Positions 52,949 through 63,352 are shown, counted from the first letter of the stretch. The stretch: 64,000 bases of DNA from Indolivaga macrotermitis (GCF_900128985.1 NZ_FQUC01000011.1:62001-126000); one strand, 5' to 3'. The notes: a model not told the origin generated them from the letters alone. A program made the numbers and translations.

Positions 52949-54319
52949 TTAAGGCAATGTTACGCTTTCGGCAGTAACTACTTTGGTTGCCAAATTAATA
53001 GTTATACGGTAGTTGCCAGATGCTGCACCTTCGGCTGCATACCAGTTTCCATCATTTTTACCCAGATCAACATCTCTGGCAATAATAGAAGGCATTGTGA
53101 AATCCGAAGATTTCTTTTCATTGGCCCAGTCTCTGTTATCGAATGGTTTGAAGTTAGCTTTCGTTGCATCGAAGTATACTACCGCCTGATATACATCGGC
53201 TGATACTTTGCGGAAAACAATAGCCTGCAGCGGAGCATTGAAGTCCCATGAAGTATGTGCTTCCGGTTTAACTTTCGATGGATAACCCAGTCCTTCACCC
53301 GCTGCCAGTAGAACATTAGGATATGCTCTGTCGGACGGGTCTACTATCATTACTTTACGGGTTTCGCTATAGTATAAGTCATAGCTGCCTGCATCACCAA
53401 TGAATTTCACTTTATCATCGGCTGTACGTTCGAAATAATTCAGGTCATATACTATGTCTGTGCTTGTGAGGTCGTCAAACAGATTTACTTCCTGATTTTT
53501 TTCGAAAGAACGCGATAGTTTCTTGAATGCTTCGTTGCTTGCTGTTACATCACCGAAGTTGTCTAATACCAAGTCATTAGGGTTTAGTGTACTTCCGTTC
53601 AGAGTGGTTTCGAACATATAGTTATCGAAAACGATACTTGTGATATAATCCACATCGGTACTGGTAGTTGTAATATAATCGCCTGTTTCGTCTACTAACT
53701 GAATAGTTCCACCTTTATTACCCCAAACATGGCCTGTGAAATCGATCTGGTTGTCCGATGTAATTTTCTGGGCAATACGGTAACGGATACTGTTGGCCTT
53801 AATCATTACATCAGCCGATTTGTATATATCCGATTTTGTTCCCTGAGGAGTCAAAGGATATACTTCGCCACTGTCGAGTACAAGGTATAATGTGTTGTAA
53901 TAGGTTCTTTTGCCGGTTACACCTGTAATGCTTCCGGTAGTTTTGTCTCCTTCCACATTAATAAGGGTTAACATCACTTCTATATTAGCATCCTCGGGCA
54001 GTTCGCTGGTATATGTCACCTTGAATTTGGATGATACTTCTGCGCTATTTCCTGCTGTACGGATTGTTTGTTGTGCAACAAGTACATCATTCACAACCAT
54101 TTTCATTTCCAATGTGGAAAGAGGCGTTTTAGGGTCCGAGACTTTAGCTGTTATCGTAACAGAATCTCCGTACGCAAATGTCGAAGGATTTATTGAAGCT
54201 GTCTCGATAACCGGAGTCGAGTGAGGGAATACAGTCCGCGAGTCTTCATCTTCACACGAAGTGAACAAGAGTGCCCCGGCGCAAAGTCCCCATATAATAT
54301 TTTTATATATAGATTTCAT
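52949..54319 (-). CDS. Surface glycan-binding lipoprotein (SusE/F-position)
   Basis: A 456-residue lipoprotein (signal LLFTSC, Cys 22). An Ig-like N-terminal domain (TPVIETASINPSTFAYGDSV) precedes two further beta-rich domains; the end (GNYRITINLATKVVTAESV) is like SusE/SusF and related binding proteins. Position directly after SusD supports a surface glycan-binding role. It does not carry hydrolase motifs. Confidence 0.75.
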   Translation of the reverse strand: MKSIYKNIIWGLCAGALLFTSCEDEDSRTVFPHSTPVIETASINPSTFAYGDSVTITAKVSDPKTPLSTLEMKMVVNDVLVAQQTIRTAGNSAEVSSKFKVTYTSELPEDANIEVMLTLINVEGDKTTGSITGVTGKRTYYNTLYLVLDSGEVYPLTPQGTKSDIYKSADVMIKANSIRYRIAQKITSDNQIDFTGHVWGNKGGTIQLVDETGDYITTTSTDVDYITSIVFDNYMFETTLNGSTLNPNDLVLDNFGDVTASNEAFKKLSRSFEKNQEVNLFDDLTSTDIVYDLNYFERTADDKVKFIGDAGSYDLYYSETRKVMIVDPSDRAYPNVLLAAGEGLGYPSKVKPEAHTSWDFNAPLQAIVFRKVSADVYQAVVYFDATKANFKPFDNRDWANEKKSSDFTMPSIIARDVDLGKNDGNWYAAEGAASGNYRITINLATKVVTAESVTLP

Positions 54320-54350
54320 ATATTCTGACTGTTTAAGATTTTGTATTTAT

Positions 54351-55871
54351 TTAGTAGCCCGGATTTTGGGTAAGGTTAGCATTCAGGTCCAGTTCACTTT
54401 GAGGTATTGGCCAGATTAATTTTTCATCTGAAATTCTGGATGCAAATTCACTCTGGTGATCGGTACATGATTGCATTACTTGTTTAAAACGGTTTCTACG
54501 CTTCAGATCCATCCATCTTTTACCTTCGAAAGCAAATTCGAAACGGTTTTCGTTTTCGATAGCCAGTCTCATATTGTCTTTTGACGTTGCTGTTGTATTA
54601 GCTAATTCGGCACGGGCTCTTACCTTGTTAATCTGGTTTTTGGCTTCATTGAGGTTACCCAGTTCGTTCTCAGCTTCTGCTAATAACAGGATAGCTTCGG
54701 GCAAGCGGAACAGAACAATATTTCCGGCTTCTTGTGATCTTAATTTATAGCAATACGGATATTTATTCGATGGCCAGTATTTGTCAGTCCATTTTCCGGT
54801 TACGTCGCCAAACATGATCGAAGCATCTCTGCGGACAACGTCGCCGGCAGATGTGAAGGCTTTATATAAATCCTGACTTGGAGTATTGAATTTCTTCCAG
54901 TCGATGCCGTAGAACATCTGTGCAGCCCAGTTTCCTAACGTAGTCCAACTATTGTAGTCTACTTCGAAAATAGATTCCTTACTGTGCTCATTAACAAGGT
55001 TTACGCTAGGCAGTACTCCATTTGATGGAGTTTCGGCAACAGCAAACAGATCGTTGTAATTATCAAGCATACCATATCGGGTATCCTGAACAACTGCCTG
55101 AGAGTACTGTTTTACTTTGTTCCAGTCGGTATTAGAGAATCCGTCTTTGGTTGCATATACCTGAGCTAATATTAAGCGAACGAATGCTTTACTGATTTTG
55201 AACTTATTGGTCGAATAATCGGTAACATTAGCTTCTGAATATTCGAGGTCACTTACGATCTGAGTATAAATGTTTTCGACTGTTTCTTTTTCAGGATACA
55301 GTAATGGATATATCTCATCGATATTACCAAGACTGATTTCGGGAATGTATTGTGTGATCAAAGGTACATCTCCGTATATTCTTACAAGGTAAAAATAACA
55401 GATGGCTCTCATAAAGTGAGCTTCACCGCTGATCTCGTTTCTGCGTTGTTCTGTTAAGGCAGAATCTTTGATCTTAGGTATCCATTCGATTATAGTATTG
55501 GCTTTCGATATATGAGAATACAGGTACCCCCAGTCTCTCTTAACACTACCGTTCGATGCAGAGATACGAAGTTCGTCGATCTGCATAGTCTGATCTTTAG
55601 GTTCTCCGGCATAGGCATTATCAGCTTGAGCATCATTCATTATGTACAAGTCGAGTTGCCAGAATTCATTTGCAAAATCTCCGTAAGCACCTGTCAGAAG
55701 TTGTTCCATTTGACTAGCTGTGGTATACTCGGTTGCATTGTCTTTGCCACCCGATCCCCAGTTTTCGTTGGTTAATTCTGAGTCGGGGGATTCATCAAGG
55801 AAACTGCTGCATGAGCTGAGTGCCAGACATGCCATAGTTCCGCATAGTAGATGTTTTATATTGTATTTCAT
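54351..55871 (-). CDS. susD: SusD-family nutrient-binding lipoprotein
   Basis: I take ATG 55871 as start (MKYNIKHLLCGTMACLALSS, then Cys 21 of the lipobox) rather than an upstream in-frame codon lying over the SusC stop. The 506-residue product has the SusD RagB-type fold: N-terminal TPR-like helices (FMRAICYFYLVRIYGDVPLI) and the C-terminal RFEFAFEGKRWMDLKR, both typical. It binds the glycan and closes the SusC channel. It starts 13 bases after the SusC gene ends. Confidence 0.93.
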   Translation of the reverse strand: MKYNIKHLLCGTMACLALSSCSSFLDESPDSELTNENWGSGGKDNATEYTTASQMEQLLTGAYGDFANEFWQLDLYIMNDAQADNAYAGEPKDQTMQIDELRISASNGSVKRDWGYLYSHISKANTIIEWIPKIKDSALTEQRRNEISGEAHFMRAICYFYLVRIYGDVPLITQYIPEISLGNIDEIYPLLYPEKETVENIYTQIVSDLEYSEANVTDYSTNKFKISKAFVRLILAQVYATKDGFSNTDWNKVKQYSQAVVQDTRYGMLDNYNDLFAVAETPSNGVLPSVNLVNEHSKESIFEVDYNSWTTLGNWAAQMFYGIDWKKFNTPSQDLYKAFTSAGDVVRRDASIMFGDVTGKWTDKYWPSNKYPYCYKLRSQEAGNIVLFRLPEAILLLAEAENELGNLNEAKNQINKVRARAELANTTATSKDNMRLAIENENRFEFAFEGKRWMDLKRRNRFKQVMQSCTDHQSEFASRISDEKLIWPIPQSELDLNANLTQNPGY

Positions 55872-55884
55872 TGTGATTCGTTTT

Positions 55885-58869
55885 TTAGAATGATACATTA
55901 AGACCGAAAATAAATGAACGAGATTGTGGATAAGTACCATAGTCGATACCTAATTGAGCTGCACTGGCATTAGAGTCTACCCAGCTAAGTTCGGGATCGT
56001 AACCTCTGTATTTAGTCAGTGTGAATAAGTTATTGACTGTTCCGTATACATTCAGTTTAGATAATTTCAGTTTATTGATGATCTTTTGGTCGAATGTGTA
56101 TGCTAACGTCAAAGATTTCAGACGGATAAATGAACCGTCTTCAACAAAGCGTGTAGAGTTTAACGAGTTAGTTAATACTCCGGCTCTCGGAACATCGGTT
56201 ATCATTCCCGGACGTACCCATCTGTTCAGAACTGTAGTTGTTTGGTTTTTAGAGTCAAACATTCCTTCTGAGTCTATACGCGATGCGTTGAAAATATCAT
56301 TACCGTACGATCCGTTGAAGAAAGCACTAAGAGTGAAATTCTTCCAAGAGAAATTGTGAGTGAATCCGAATGTGAAATCCGGTTGTGCATCACCGATAAT
56401 AGTTCTGTCGGCCGAATCTATAACTCCGTTAGCATCTACACCTGCAACTCCATTGTTATTTAAGTCTTTGTAAATGATATTACCTGTTTCCGGATCAACA
56501 CCTTGTGCTACATATCCGTAGAAAGAACCTAATGGAAGACCTTCTTTGATCATAATCACATCATCCCCGTTACTTTCGATATTGGCTGCAGTAAATTGCG
56601 GTGTAAGCCCCAGTTTAGTCAGTTTATTGCGGTTAAACGACATATTGATGCCGGCATCCCATTTAAATGTGCCTGTAAGGATCTGTCCGTTGATATTGAA
56701 TTCGAAACCTTTGTTTACCATCTCTCCGTCATTTCTCATCGGTAGATCAACACCTACTGTAGAAGGTAACTTGATGTAAAGAAGCAAATCGGTGGTCTTT
56801 TTGTAATATACATCGAATTCTCCTGTTAATCTTGAGTTGAATAGAGTTAAGTCTATCCCTGCATTGTATTGGGTCGTAATTTCCCATTTCAGGTCACGGT
56901 TACCCAGTCTTCCCGGTTTTACTGCAGGACCTTCTCCTGTAGTTTCTTGCTTAACGATGGTATACTTATCATATAGGTCGTAGTCGCCGATACCGCCTTG
57001 GTTACCATTGCGTCCCCAACCGATTCTTAGTTTTGCATCATCTACAACGTTAGTTAGTGGTTCGAAGAATTTTTCGCTGGAAAAACGCCATCCGGCAGAC
57101 ATTGATGGAAAATATGCCCATTTGTCATATAATTTAGAAGAACCGTCGGCACGGAAGTTGAGTGTCGCTAAATAGCGGCTTTCAAAATCATATTGTACTC
57201 TGGCAAGGTACGACATCAATGAGTTACCTTCTTTTTTAGTAGTAGCACTGTTTATCTTGTTTGCCATATTCAATGTCATCGTTTTGAAAGTAGTACCTTT
57301 TACAAAGTCTTCTACCGACATATATGAGTTGGTATGTCTGTATCTTTGCATAGTGATACCTCCTAAAGCGCTGAAATTGTGCTTTCCGTCAAACTTCTTA
57401 TTATATGATAATATATTTTCGCTTTGCCATGTAAGATAACTGTCGTCAGCATGTTCGCCGCGACCATTTGCCTGACGTCCATATTGCGTTTTGATCGGGT
57501 CGATAAATTTATCCCAACCATGGTCGGTATAGTCTACAGAGAAACGAGGTTTAAAGTGAAGTCCGTCTGCCAGAGTGAAATCCAGTTCAAGATTACCCAT
57601 GAAACGGTATTCCTGGTTCTTATCGTATGTATTTGCCTGTGCAAAAGGATTTTCCCATGATGACTGGAAGGGGTTAGTGGCGTACTGTCCCGGATTAGCG
57701 GAATCCCAGATAGGCATAAAAGGAGGAGTGTTTATAATAGACATAATAACACCTCCACGTCCGGCGTTGGCATTGTCGGTAGCATCCATACGTGTATTGC
57801 GGGCAAAGCTCAGGTTGGAAGTTACTTTGAACCAAGGCTTAATATCTGATGACAGGTTGGTTCTGAATGAAAATCTGTCATAATTGGCAGGAGAGATAAT
57901 ACCTTCTTCTTTTTGGTATCCTCCTGATATATAGTAATTTGTTTTATCTGTACTTCCCGATAGAGAAACCTGATAGTTTTGTTGCATACCTGTTCCGTAC
58001 ATTTCTTTAGCCCAGTTGGTATAGTTATGGTTGGTACGGTCTACACTTATCCCTACTTCATCCATTAAATCATAATACTGCTTTGTGTTCAGGGTTTTGA
58101 TCTGTTTGGTGACATTAGAGAATCCGACATACATCGATAAATCTACCTTAGTTCTTCCTTTCGAACCTTTTTTAGTAGAGATAAGTACGACACCGTTGGC
58201 TGCACGACTACCATAAATAGCAGCAGATGAGGCATCTTTCAGTATTTGCATAGTTTCTATATCGGAAGGCGATATATTTGTTATATCATTGGTGATAACT
58301 CCGTCTACAACATAGATAGGGTCGTTTCCTGCATTTAGAGAGGTAGCACCACGTACACGTACTTGTATACCTACACCCGGTTTACCGGATGGTTGTACGA
58401 CCTGTACACCGGCGGCTTTCCCTTGTAGAGCTTGTTGTGCCGATATTATAGGACGGTCTGCCCAGTCGTCAGCCGAAACACTTGCTACAGATGTAGTCAG
58501 GTCGGCTTTACGTTGAGTACCATATCCGATCACAACAATTTCTTCCAGTTGTTTGGATGATTCTCTTAAAGTTACATTTACTACTGATGAATTAGCAGCT
58601 ACTTCGGCTGTCTCATATCCCATATAGGTAAATACCAGAGTAGAGCTTGCGGGGATATTGTTTAATGCATACTTACCGTCTATGTCCGTCATTGTGGCAT
58701 TGGTGGTTCCTTTCAGGCTAACCGAAACCCCGATAAGAGTTTCACCTGTAACAGCGTCCGTAACCGTACCTTCTACTCTTGTACCGTTTTGAGCAAAAGC
58801 GATAGCCGGAAGCAGCAAAGTAATAACAAGACAAATCTTGTACAAGAATTGTTTACTTTTACACTTCAT
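55885..58869 (-). CDS. susC: SusC/RagA-family TonB-dependent transporter
   Basis: Start set at ATG 58869, which gives a proper signal peptide (MKCKSKQFLYKICLVITLLL, ending AFAQ). The 994-residue protein has an N-terminal carboxypeptidase-regulatory-like domain (VEGTVTDAVTGETLIGVSVS), a TonB box region (LEEIVVIGYGTQ), the plug (DPIYVVDGVITN, ILKDASSAAIYGSRAANGVV), and a 22-strand barrel ending in RSFIFGLNVSF. It imports glycan fragments with SusD. Confidence 0.95.
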   Translation of the reverse strand: MKCKSKQFLYKICLVITLLLPAIAFAQNGTRVEGTVTDAVTGETLIGVSVSLKGTTNATMTDIDGKYALNNIPASSTLVFTYMGYETAEVAANSSVVNVTLRESSKQLEEIVVIGYGTQRKADLTTSVASVSADDWADRPIISAQQALQGKAAGVQVVQPSGKPGVGIQVRVRGATSLNAGNDPIYVVDGVITNDITNISPSDIETMQILKDASSAAIYGSRAANGVVLISTKKGSKGRTKVDLSMYVGFSNVTKQIKTLNTKQYYDLMDEVGISVDRTNHNYTNWAKEMYGTGMQQNYQVSLSGSTDKTNYYISGGYQKEEGIISPANYDRFSFRTNLSSDIKPWFKVTSNLSFARNTRMDATDNANAGRGGVIMSIINTPPFMPIWDSANPGQYATNPFQSSWENPFAQANTYDKNQEYRFMGNLELDFTLADGLHFKPRFSVDYTDHGWDKFIDPIKTQYGRQANGRGEHADDSYLTWQSENILSYNKKFDGKHNFSALGGITMQRYRHTNSYMSVEDFVKGTTFKTMTLNMANKINSATTKKEGNSLMSYLARVQYDFESRYLATLNFRADGSSKLYDKWAYFPSMSAGWRFSSEKFFEPLTNVVDDAKLRIGWGRNGNQGGIGDYDLYDKYTIVKQETTGEGPAVKPGRLGNRDLKWEITTQYNAGIDLTLFNSRLTGEFDVYYKKTTDLLLYIKLPSTVGVDLPMRNDGEMVNKGFEFNINGQILTGTFKWDAGINMSFNRNKLTKLGLTPQFTAANIESNGDDVIMIKEGLPLGSFYGYVAQGVDPETGNIIYKDLNNNGVAGVDANGVIDSADRTIIGDAQPDFTFGFTHNFSWKNFTLSAFFNGSYGNDIFNASRIDSEGMFDSKNQTTTVLNRWVRPGMITDVPRAGVLTNSLNSTRFVEDGSFIRLKSLTLAYTFDQKIINKLKLSKLNVYGTVNNLFTLTKYRGYDPELSWVDSNASAAQLGIDYGTYPQSRSFIFGLNVSF

Positions 58870-59186
58870 GATTCTTTTAGATTTTAATGTGATTTTGTTT
58901 TTGATGTAATATTTCTTTGGTATAAGAAACATTAAAGACTAGTTGATTGTTAACAGATGTTCAAATTTTGAAATATCATTTCATGCTTTTCTGGTTTTGG
59001 TTTTAATGGGTTATTAGAATTTGGGCTCTTTAAAAAATCTTAATATTTCAAAATTATGGATATAGGTAGCTCTAACTTTTCTTTATACAAAAAAAGTAGT
59101 GATATGGAATCTATAAAATATTGATGTTTATAGATTTAGTGGTTTGTTGATAGAGCTAAAAAGTAGTGGGTTTGGATTGATTTAAC
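58870..59186. other. Regulatory region upstream of SusC
   Basis: No gene was seen. CAAAATTA at 59049-59056 gives TAATTTTG on the minus strand, a possible -7 element for the SusC operon, without a clear -33 partner. The region separates the DUF6377-type regulator gene from SusC. Confidence 0.4.
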
Positions 59187-60833
59187 CTATCTGTTTTTCT
59201 GGATAACCCCGATTTTCATCACCCAATCTTCGAATTCGTCTCTTGATACTGCAGCTTTGTTTCGTCCCTTTGTGCGGTAGTTGTATATAGTGCTGAGGGA
59301 ATACCGTAAGAATCCGGCGATCTTAACACTGTCGGTAATACCTAAACGAATAAGGGCGAAAATACGTAGCTCGGTGTTTAGCTGTTCTCCGGGCTTTAAT
59401 TGTATTTGCTCTTCCTTGATAAGCAGCGAATTGAAATCTTCAACAAAGGTAGGATAGAGGCTGATAAATATGTTGTCAAATTTTTTATACAAATCTTCTA
59501 ATTCATTATCAACAATTGTTGTTGATTTCAGCATCTTGAAAAGCTCGTCGAGCTGATTATTACTTGCTCTTTTGTTCAGAGCTTTGCGATAATCTTCCAA
59601 TTTGGTTATATAAGCCGAACAAAGGTCGAAGAAGTGCGCTATGTATTCCTCTTTTATATGGTTGGACTCGGATAACTGAAAGTTGACATTATTTAATTGA
59701 TTATTTGTTGCCGTTATATCTTCGTTGAGATTTATAAGTTTAACATTGGCACGGTATAATTCTTTCCTTATTCTGGATATTCGCCTCATCTGTACATATA
59801 CATATACAACGGCGGCAATAAGGCATACTATAAATATACTGGTAAAAATGAGAAAGAGTTTTAGTTCGCTCTTCTGTTTATATTCTTTAGCCAGATAAGC
59901 AGTATTGATAATACTGAAAAACTCTGATATCTCGATCGTTCGGAAACGTACATTACAGAACACAGCATCTTCGATGGCGGCTTTTGTAAATTTATAGGCT
60001 TGGTCTATATTGCCTTCTTCGTAAAATGTTGATGCCAGGCTCTGAAGTGAGGCATTATCTTTGGTTGCATTCCGTATGTCGCAGATAGCAGAGATGGCAT
60101 AATAATGTTTTTGTAATTCGTGGTCGCGTTTATTTTTATAAACGGTTCCTAACAGATAGGTAACCAGTCCATAGTCGGGATCTTCCGGAGATATTTTCTC
60201 AAGGAGTTTCAATAATCTGTTATTCGCTATTTCGAACTGTCCCTGATAAAGTATTTTTTCGGTATATGTTATCTGGTATTTTATTGATCCGGTATCTAAT
60301 ATCGCTAGCAATGAATCGCGAAATGCTTCATTTTTCTGGAAATAGGTGTGCCGGTTATTACTTTGTGCATAATGTCCGTAAAACTGGCTGTATGTTTCGA
60401 AATAAAGAGGTAAAAGATCTTTAGACAGCTTTTTGCGGTCGGTATTATCCAGTATACTTTTTGACTCTATGTACATCCCTGAGGCTGAGTATAAGAGAGA
60501 TAACCGTAGGCTTGTTTCGTCGATCCTGTTTTTGTTGCCCGATTTTGCAGCTATAGTTTTATTCTTTTCTATATAGAGTATAGCCGAGTCTATCTGGTAT
60601 TTCTGATATTCGTTTGATAATTTGATGTTTATATCGTATTCTTGATTATCAGGAAGATTTTGTGTGCCTAGAAGCTGTTTCAGACTTTTAATCTTTAATT
60701 CTTTTTGCTCCATATATACCTGTTTGTTATTGATCTCTTTGTTCAACAGATTCAATACAGAGTCTTTCTCCATTTTCGATTGTGAGTATAAACTGGTACA
60801 ACAAGTGAGTAGGATAAGCAAAAATTTATTCAT
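59187..60833 (-). CDS. DUF6377-type membrane regulator of the SusCD locus
   Basis: A 548-residue protein. A signal peptide (about 1-18), a TPR-like periplasmic part (about 60-310), one membrane helix (about 326-348), a coiled coil, and a C-terminal domain ending in a putative helix-turn-helix (TDSVKIAGFLRYSLSTIYNY, then TKGRNKAAVSR). This order matches DUF6377 proteins found beside SusCD loci, thought to sense glycans in the periplasm and regulate transcription directly. It is encoded immediately upstream of SusC on the same strand. Confidence 0.85.
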   Translation of the reverse strand: MNKFLLILLTCCTSLYSQSKMEKDSVLNLLNKEINNKQVYMEQKELKIKSLKQLLGTQNLPDNQEYDINIKLSNEYQKYQIDSAILYIEKNKTIAAKSGNKNRIDETSLRLSLLYSASGMYIESKSILDNTDRKKLSKDLLPLYFETYSQFYGHYAQSNNRHTYFQKNEAFRDSLLAILDTGSIKYQITYTEKILYQGQFEIANNRLLKLLEKISPEDPDYGLVTYLLGTVYKNKRDHELQKHYYAISAICDIRNATKDNASLQSLASTFYEEGNIDQAYKFTKAAIEDAVFCNVRFRTIEISEFFSIINTAYLAKEYKQKSELKLFLIFTSIFIVCLIAAVVYVYVQMRRISRIRKELYRANVKLINLNEDITATNNQLNNVNFQLSESNHIKEEYIAHFFDLCSAYITKLEDYRKALNKRASNNQLDELFKMLKSTTIVDNELEDLYKKFDNIFISLYPTFVEDFNSLLIKEEQIQLKPGEQLNTELRIFALIRLGITDSVKIAGFLRYSLSTIYNYRTKGRNKAAVSRDEFEDWVMKIGVIQKNR

Positions 60834-60887
60834 AGCTGGTCGATTTACCTTCAGAGATTATTCAAAGTTAATCAAAAAAATAATTTA

Positions 60888-60917
60888 TAAAGGGCTGTAT
60901 GACTATACAGCCCTTTA
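60888..60917. terminator. Rho-independent terminator
   Basis: Perfect stem TAAAGGGCTGTAT with ATACAGCCCTTTA and a short loop, between the deacetylase gene (minus strand, ends 60941) and the regulator gene start (60833). Confidence 0.85.
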
Positions 60918-60940
60918 TTGTGTTTCTATATCGGCATTAT

Positions 60941-61909
60941 TTATTTATAAGTAATCTGTATATCTCCTCCAAAAGGATCGAAATCAAATATAACCTTATC
61001 TGAAAGCACTTTAGGTGTAATTTTTTTTCCTCCTTGTTGTATTTCAAAGCTTTGAACTCCTGTAGTTTCAATAATAGCAGTTAAAGGTTCTTTGAACAGG
61101 TTTTTGTCCAGACTCAGTTGAGGAGTGACTGTTACTTTTCCTTGCTCCTTCACTGTATTTAGTTGGATATTGTCTCTTTCGGCTATGTAAGATGCAACCT
61201 GACTGAAGGTTCCTACCCATATTTGATTGTCTAAAGCCTTTACTTTCTCGAAATTATTCCACAAAACATTAGGGTCGGGGAAAGCATCGTATCCATAGTT
61301 GATTCCGTGTATCATTGCAACAGCCCATTCTCGATTGTCGATTATTTCTTTTAATTTCTTATTGAGCGATTCTATTGTACTTTCTGTTCCTATAGCAAAT
61401 TCGAAAAGACGGGTTCCAACTCTGTTCTTTGAAGCCAGAGCTATAATCTCGTCATTCTTTGCATTGTAAGGATAGCATAATGAAATGGGGATCAAACCTA
61501 CTTTCTCCAAAATTATACTGTCGTTTTTCTCTATTTCTTTTACAGCTTCTTCTCTTGTTATTTTTACAAGATTTTGATGAGACCATGTATGTGATGCTAT
61601 TTCATGTCCTTTTTCAGCCATAATCCTCAGTTCTTCCCATGTCATATGGGTTGTATCTGTTATATGTTGGCTGTCTTCATTTATTGTTGATCCGATAATC
61701 CAGAATGTACCTCTGAATCCGTATTTTTCGAGTTGTGGGACTGCCAGCGTATAATGTTCTTTCATTCCGTCATCGAAAGTATAACTGAGAGCAGAGACTT
61801 TGTCGTCTTTATAATTTGCTATGCGGATATTTACATCAGGTATTTCGTTTCCGAGTACCAATAAAGAATTTATCAAGAAGAAGGTTGCCGCGAATACTAT
61901 TTTTTTCAT
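60941..61909 (-). CDS. NodB-type polysaccharide deacetylase
   Basis: Start at ATG 61909 (MKKIVFAATFFLINSLLVLG signal) rather than an upstream codon inside the VanW gene. The 322-residue secreted protein has TFDDGMKEHYT (catalytic Asp and metal Asp), HEIASHTWSH (metal His pair), CYPYNAKNDE in place of the usual RxPY, and a late His in AMIHGINYG. It probably removes acetyl groups from a polysaccharide in the periplasm. About 85 extra C-terminal residues have no recognised domain. Confidence 0.82.
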   Translation of the reverse strand: MKKIVFAATFFLINSLLVLGNEIPDVNIRIANYKDDKVSALSYTFDDGMKEHYTLAVPQLEKYGFRGTFWIIGSTINEDSQHITDTTHMTWEELRIMAEKGHEIASHTWSHQNLVKITREEAVKEIEKNDSIILEKVGLIPISLCYPYNAKNDEIIALASKNRVGTRLFEFAIGTESTIESLNKKLKEIIDNREWAVAMIHGINYGYDAFPDPNVLWNNFEKVKALDNQIWVGTFSQVASYIAERDNIQLNTVKEQGKVTVTPQLSLDKNLFKEPLTAIIETTGVQSFEIQQGGKKITPKVLSDKVIFDFDPFGGDIQITYK

Positions 61910-61931
61910 GATCTTTGGTATTTGTGAATAT

Positions 61932-62633
61932 TTATTGGGTGAGATATAGAGAGTCGCCGATGTAAATACCATCGGCAAAGGTCTCTACATGAATTTTATC
62001 TTGTATTTTGTTTCTTCTGAATTCAAGAGTGCGTTCTTTGATCTGTTGCTCGCTTAGTAGCTTGCAGATAATCCGGGAATCCTTGATTTCGAATTCGAAT
62101 CGTACATCGAAAGGGTAGGGATTGGCAACCCGAAGATCCTTATAGCCATATACGATTGTTGCATCGGAACCAAGTGGTGTGAATCGTTCTTCTTCGGTAT
62201 AGATATCTACTGTATGGTTATGACGTTCGGTTATATTCATTCCGGCTTTTAATGCACAGATATAAATTAGTCCGGAAAGTTGACAAAGTCCTCCTCCATA
62301 ATCGGCTTGAAGCTTTCCCTCGATCAGATTTCGTCCAACTTTAAATCCTCTTTGAGAAGAAGGATTACCTATGGCTTCCCAAAATGATAAGGTTTCGTTT
62401 TGTCCGATGATATAGTTTTCTATAAAATCGGCTCCTAGTCTGATATTATCTATTTTATTTTCGTAGTGGCTCGACTGCCTGATTGGTTGGGTTACTTCTA
62501 TAGAGAACGGAGGTGTGTATTCGGATGCATGTGCTACCGCAAAACATATTCCTGATTTTTTATCAGTCGCTTTGCGTTTTCTCAGCTTATACTCTAACCT
62601 GAGGTATTTCGGTATTAATTTTCTTAACCTCAT
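61932..62633 (-). CDS. VanW-family protein
   Basis: Start at ATG 62633, which overlaps the methyltransferase stop by four bases (ATGA), a sign of translational coupling; a longer frame upstream runs through the methyltransferase. The 233-residue protein has the VanW core: NETLSFWEAIGNPSSQRGFK, LQADYGGGLCQLSGLIYI and ERHNHTVDIY. The family is linked to cell-wall genes and some glycopeptide-resistance clusters, but its activity is unknown. Confidence 0.85.
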   Translation of the reverse strand: MRLRKLIPKYLRLEYKLRKRKATDKKSGICFAVAHASEYTPPFSIEVTQPIRQSSHYENKIDNIRLGADFIENYIIGQNETLSFWEAIGNPSSQRGFKVGRNLIEGKLQADYGGGLCQLSGLIYICALKAGMNITERHNHTVDIYTEEERFTPLGSDATIVYGYKDLRVANPYPFDVRFEFEIKDSRIICKLLSEQQIKERTLEFRRNKIQDKIHVETFADGIYIGDSLYLTQ

Positions 62634-63316
62634 ACTTTCTTTTTGAGTATAACAACAATATATGACGCGTACTTTTTCAGGAATGAACGGCATATCCATG
62701 TATCTATCCGGCGGAGATAACGTCTGGTAGAAGGAGGAAACCTGTGAATCGGAAAAAATAATATTCCATATGATGATTTTACAAGCCATTGTGTTGTCAT
62801 GGCTTGTATTTCGATAGTCGAAAGGGCATTGGATGCGTGCCAGTTTTCGGCTTTATAATTAATAGCCTGACGCCGGTATTTCGAAGGGAAATCGAAAATA
62901 AGCGTTGCTCCCGGTTTAGCTATACGGCTTGTTTCTTCCAAAAACTGCCGGGTAGTTTCTTTGTCTAAATGCATGACTAGATGGAAGGAAAAAATGGTCT
63001 CGAACTTTTTATCTTCGAAAGGCATTTGCGAAGCATTACCTTCGAATAATAAGCGATTGCGATATTTTCGTTGGGCTACTTCGAGCATATTGGGGCTTAT
63101 GTCGAGTCCGTATCGTGCATATCTGAGAAATCTGCCTGTTCCGCATGCTACATCAAGAGTTGTTTCCTTATCTCTGTGAAGCATAAGCTTGTGCATTACC
63201 TTTTTCTCTTGGTAGTCAATATATTTCCCATATGAATTAGCAAATCTGTCGTGATCGTATTCAGGTGCTAAATCATTATAATATGTCTTAATGGATTGTT
63301 GTCTGTTCTTATTCAT
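62630..63316 (-). CDS. Class I SAM-dependent methyltransferase
   Basis: A 228-residue protein. Motif I TTLDVACGTGRFLRYARYGL, acidic loop LDISPNMLEVAQ, LLFEGNASQMPFEDKKFETI and IFSFHLVMHLDKE follow the usual SAM fold of small-molecule methyltransferases. The C-terminal part is basic and aromatic. It overlaps the VanW gene by four bases and starts 36 bases after the aldose epimerase gene, so the four genes form one operon. Substrate unknown. Confidence 0.85.
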   Translation of the reverse strand: MNKNRQQSIKTYYNDLAPEYDHDRFANSYGKYIDYQEKKVMHKLMLHRDKETTLDVACGTGRFLRYARYGLDISPNMLEVAQRKYRNRLLFEGNASQMPFEDKKFETIFSFHLVMHLDKETTRQFLEETSRIAKPGATLIFDFPSKYRRQAINYKAENWHASNALSTIEIQAMTTQWLVKSSYGILFFPIHRFPPSTRRYLRRIDTWICRSFLKKYASYIVVILKKKV

Positions 63317-63352
63317 TTTAGAAATCCGTATAGAGTGGGAGTATTGTGCGGG

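Noticed and set aside
55872-55940. Longer N-terminus of SusD
   Set aside because: The extension overlaps the end of SusC and precedes a complete lipoprotein signal that starts at 55871.
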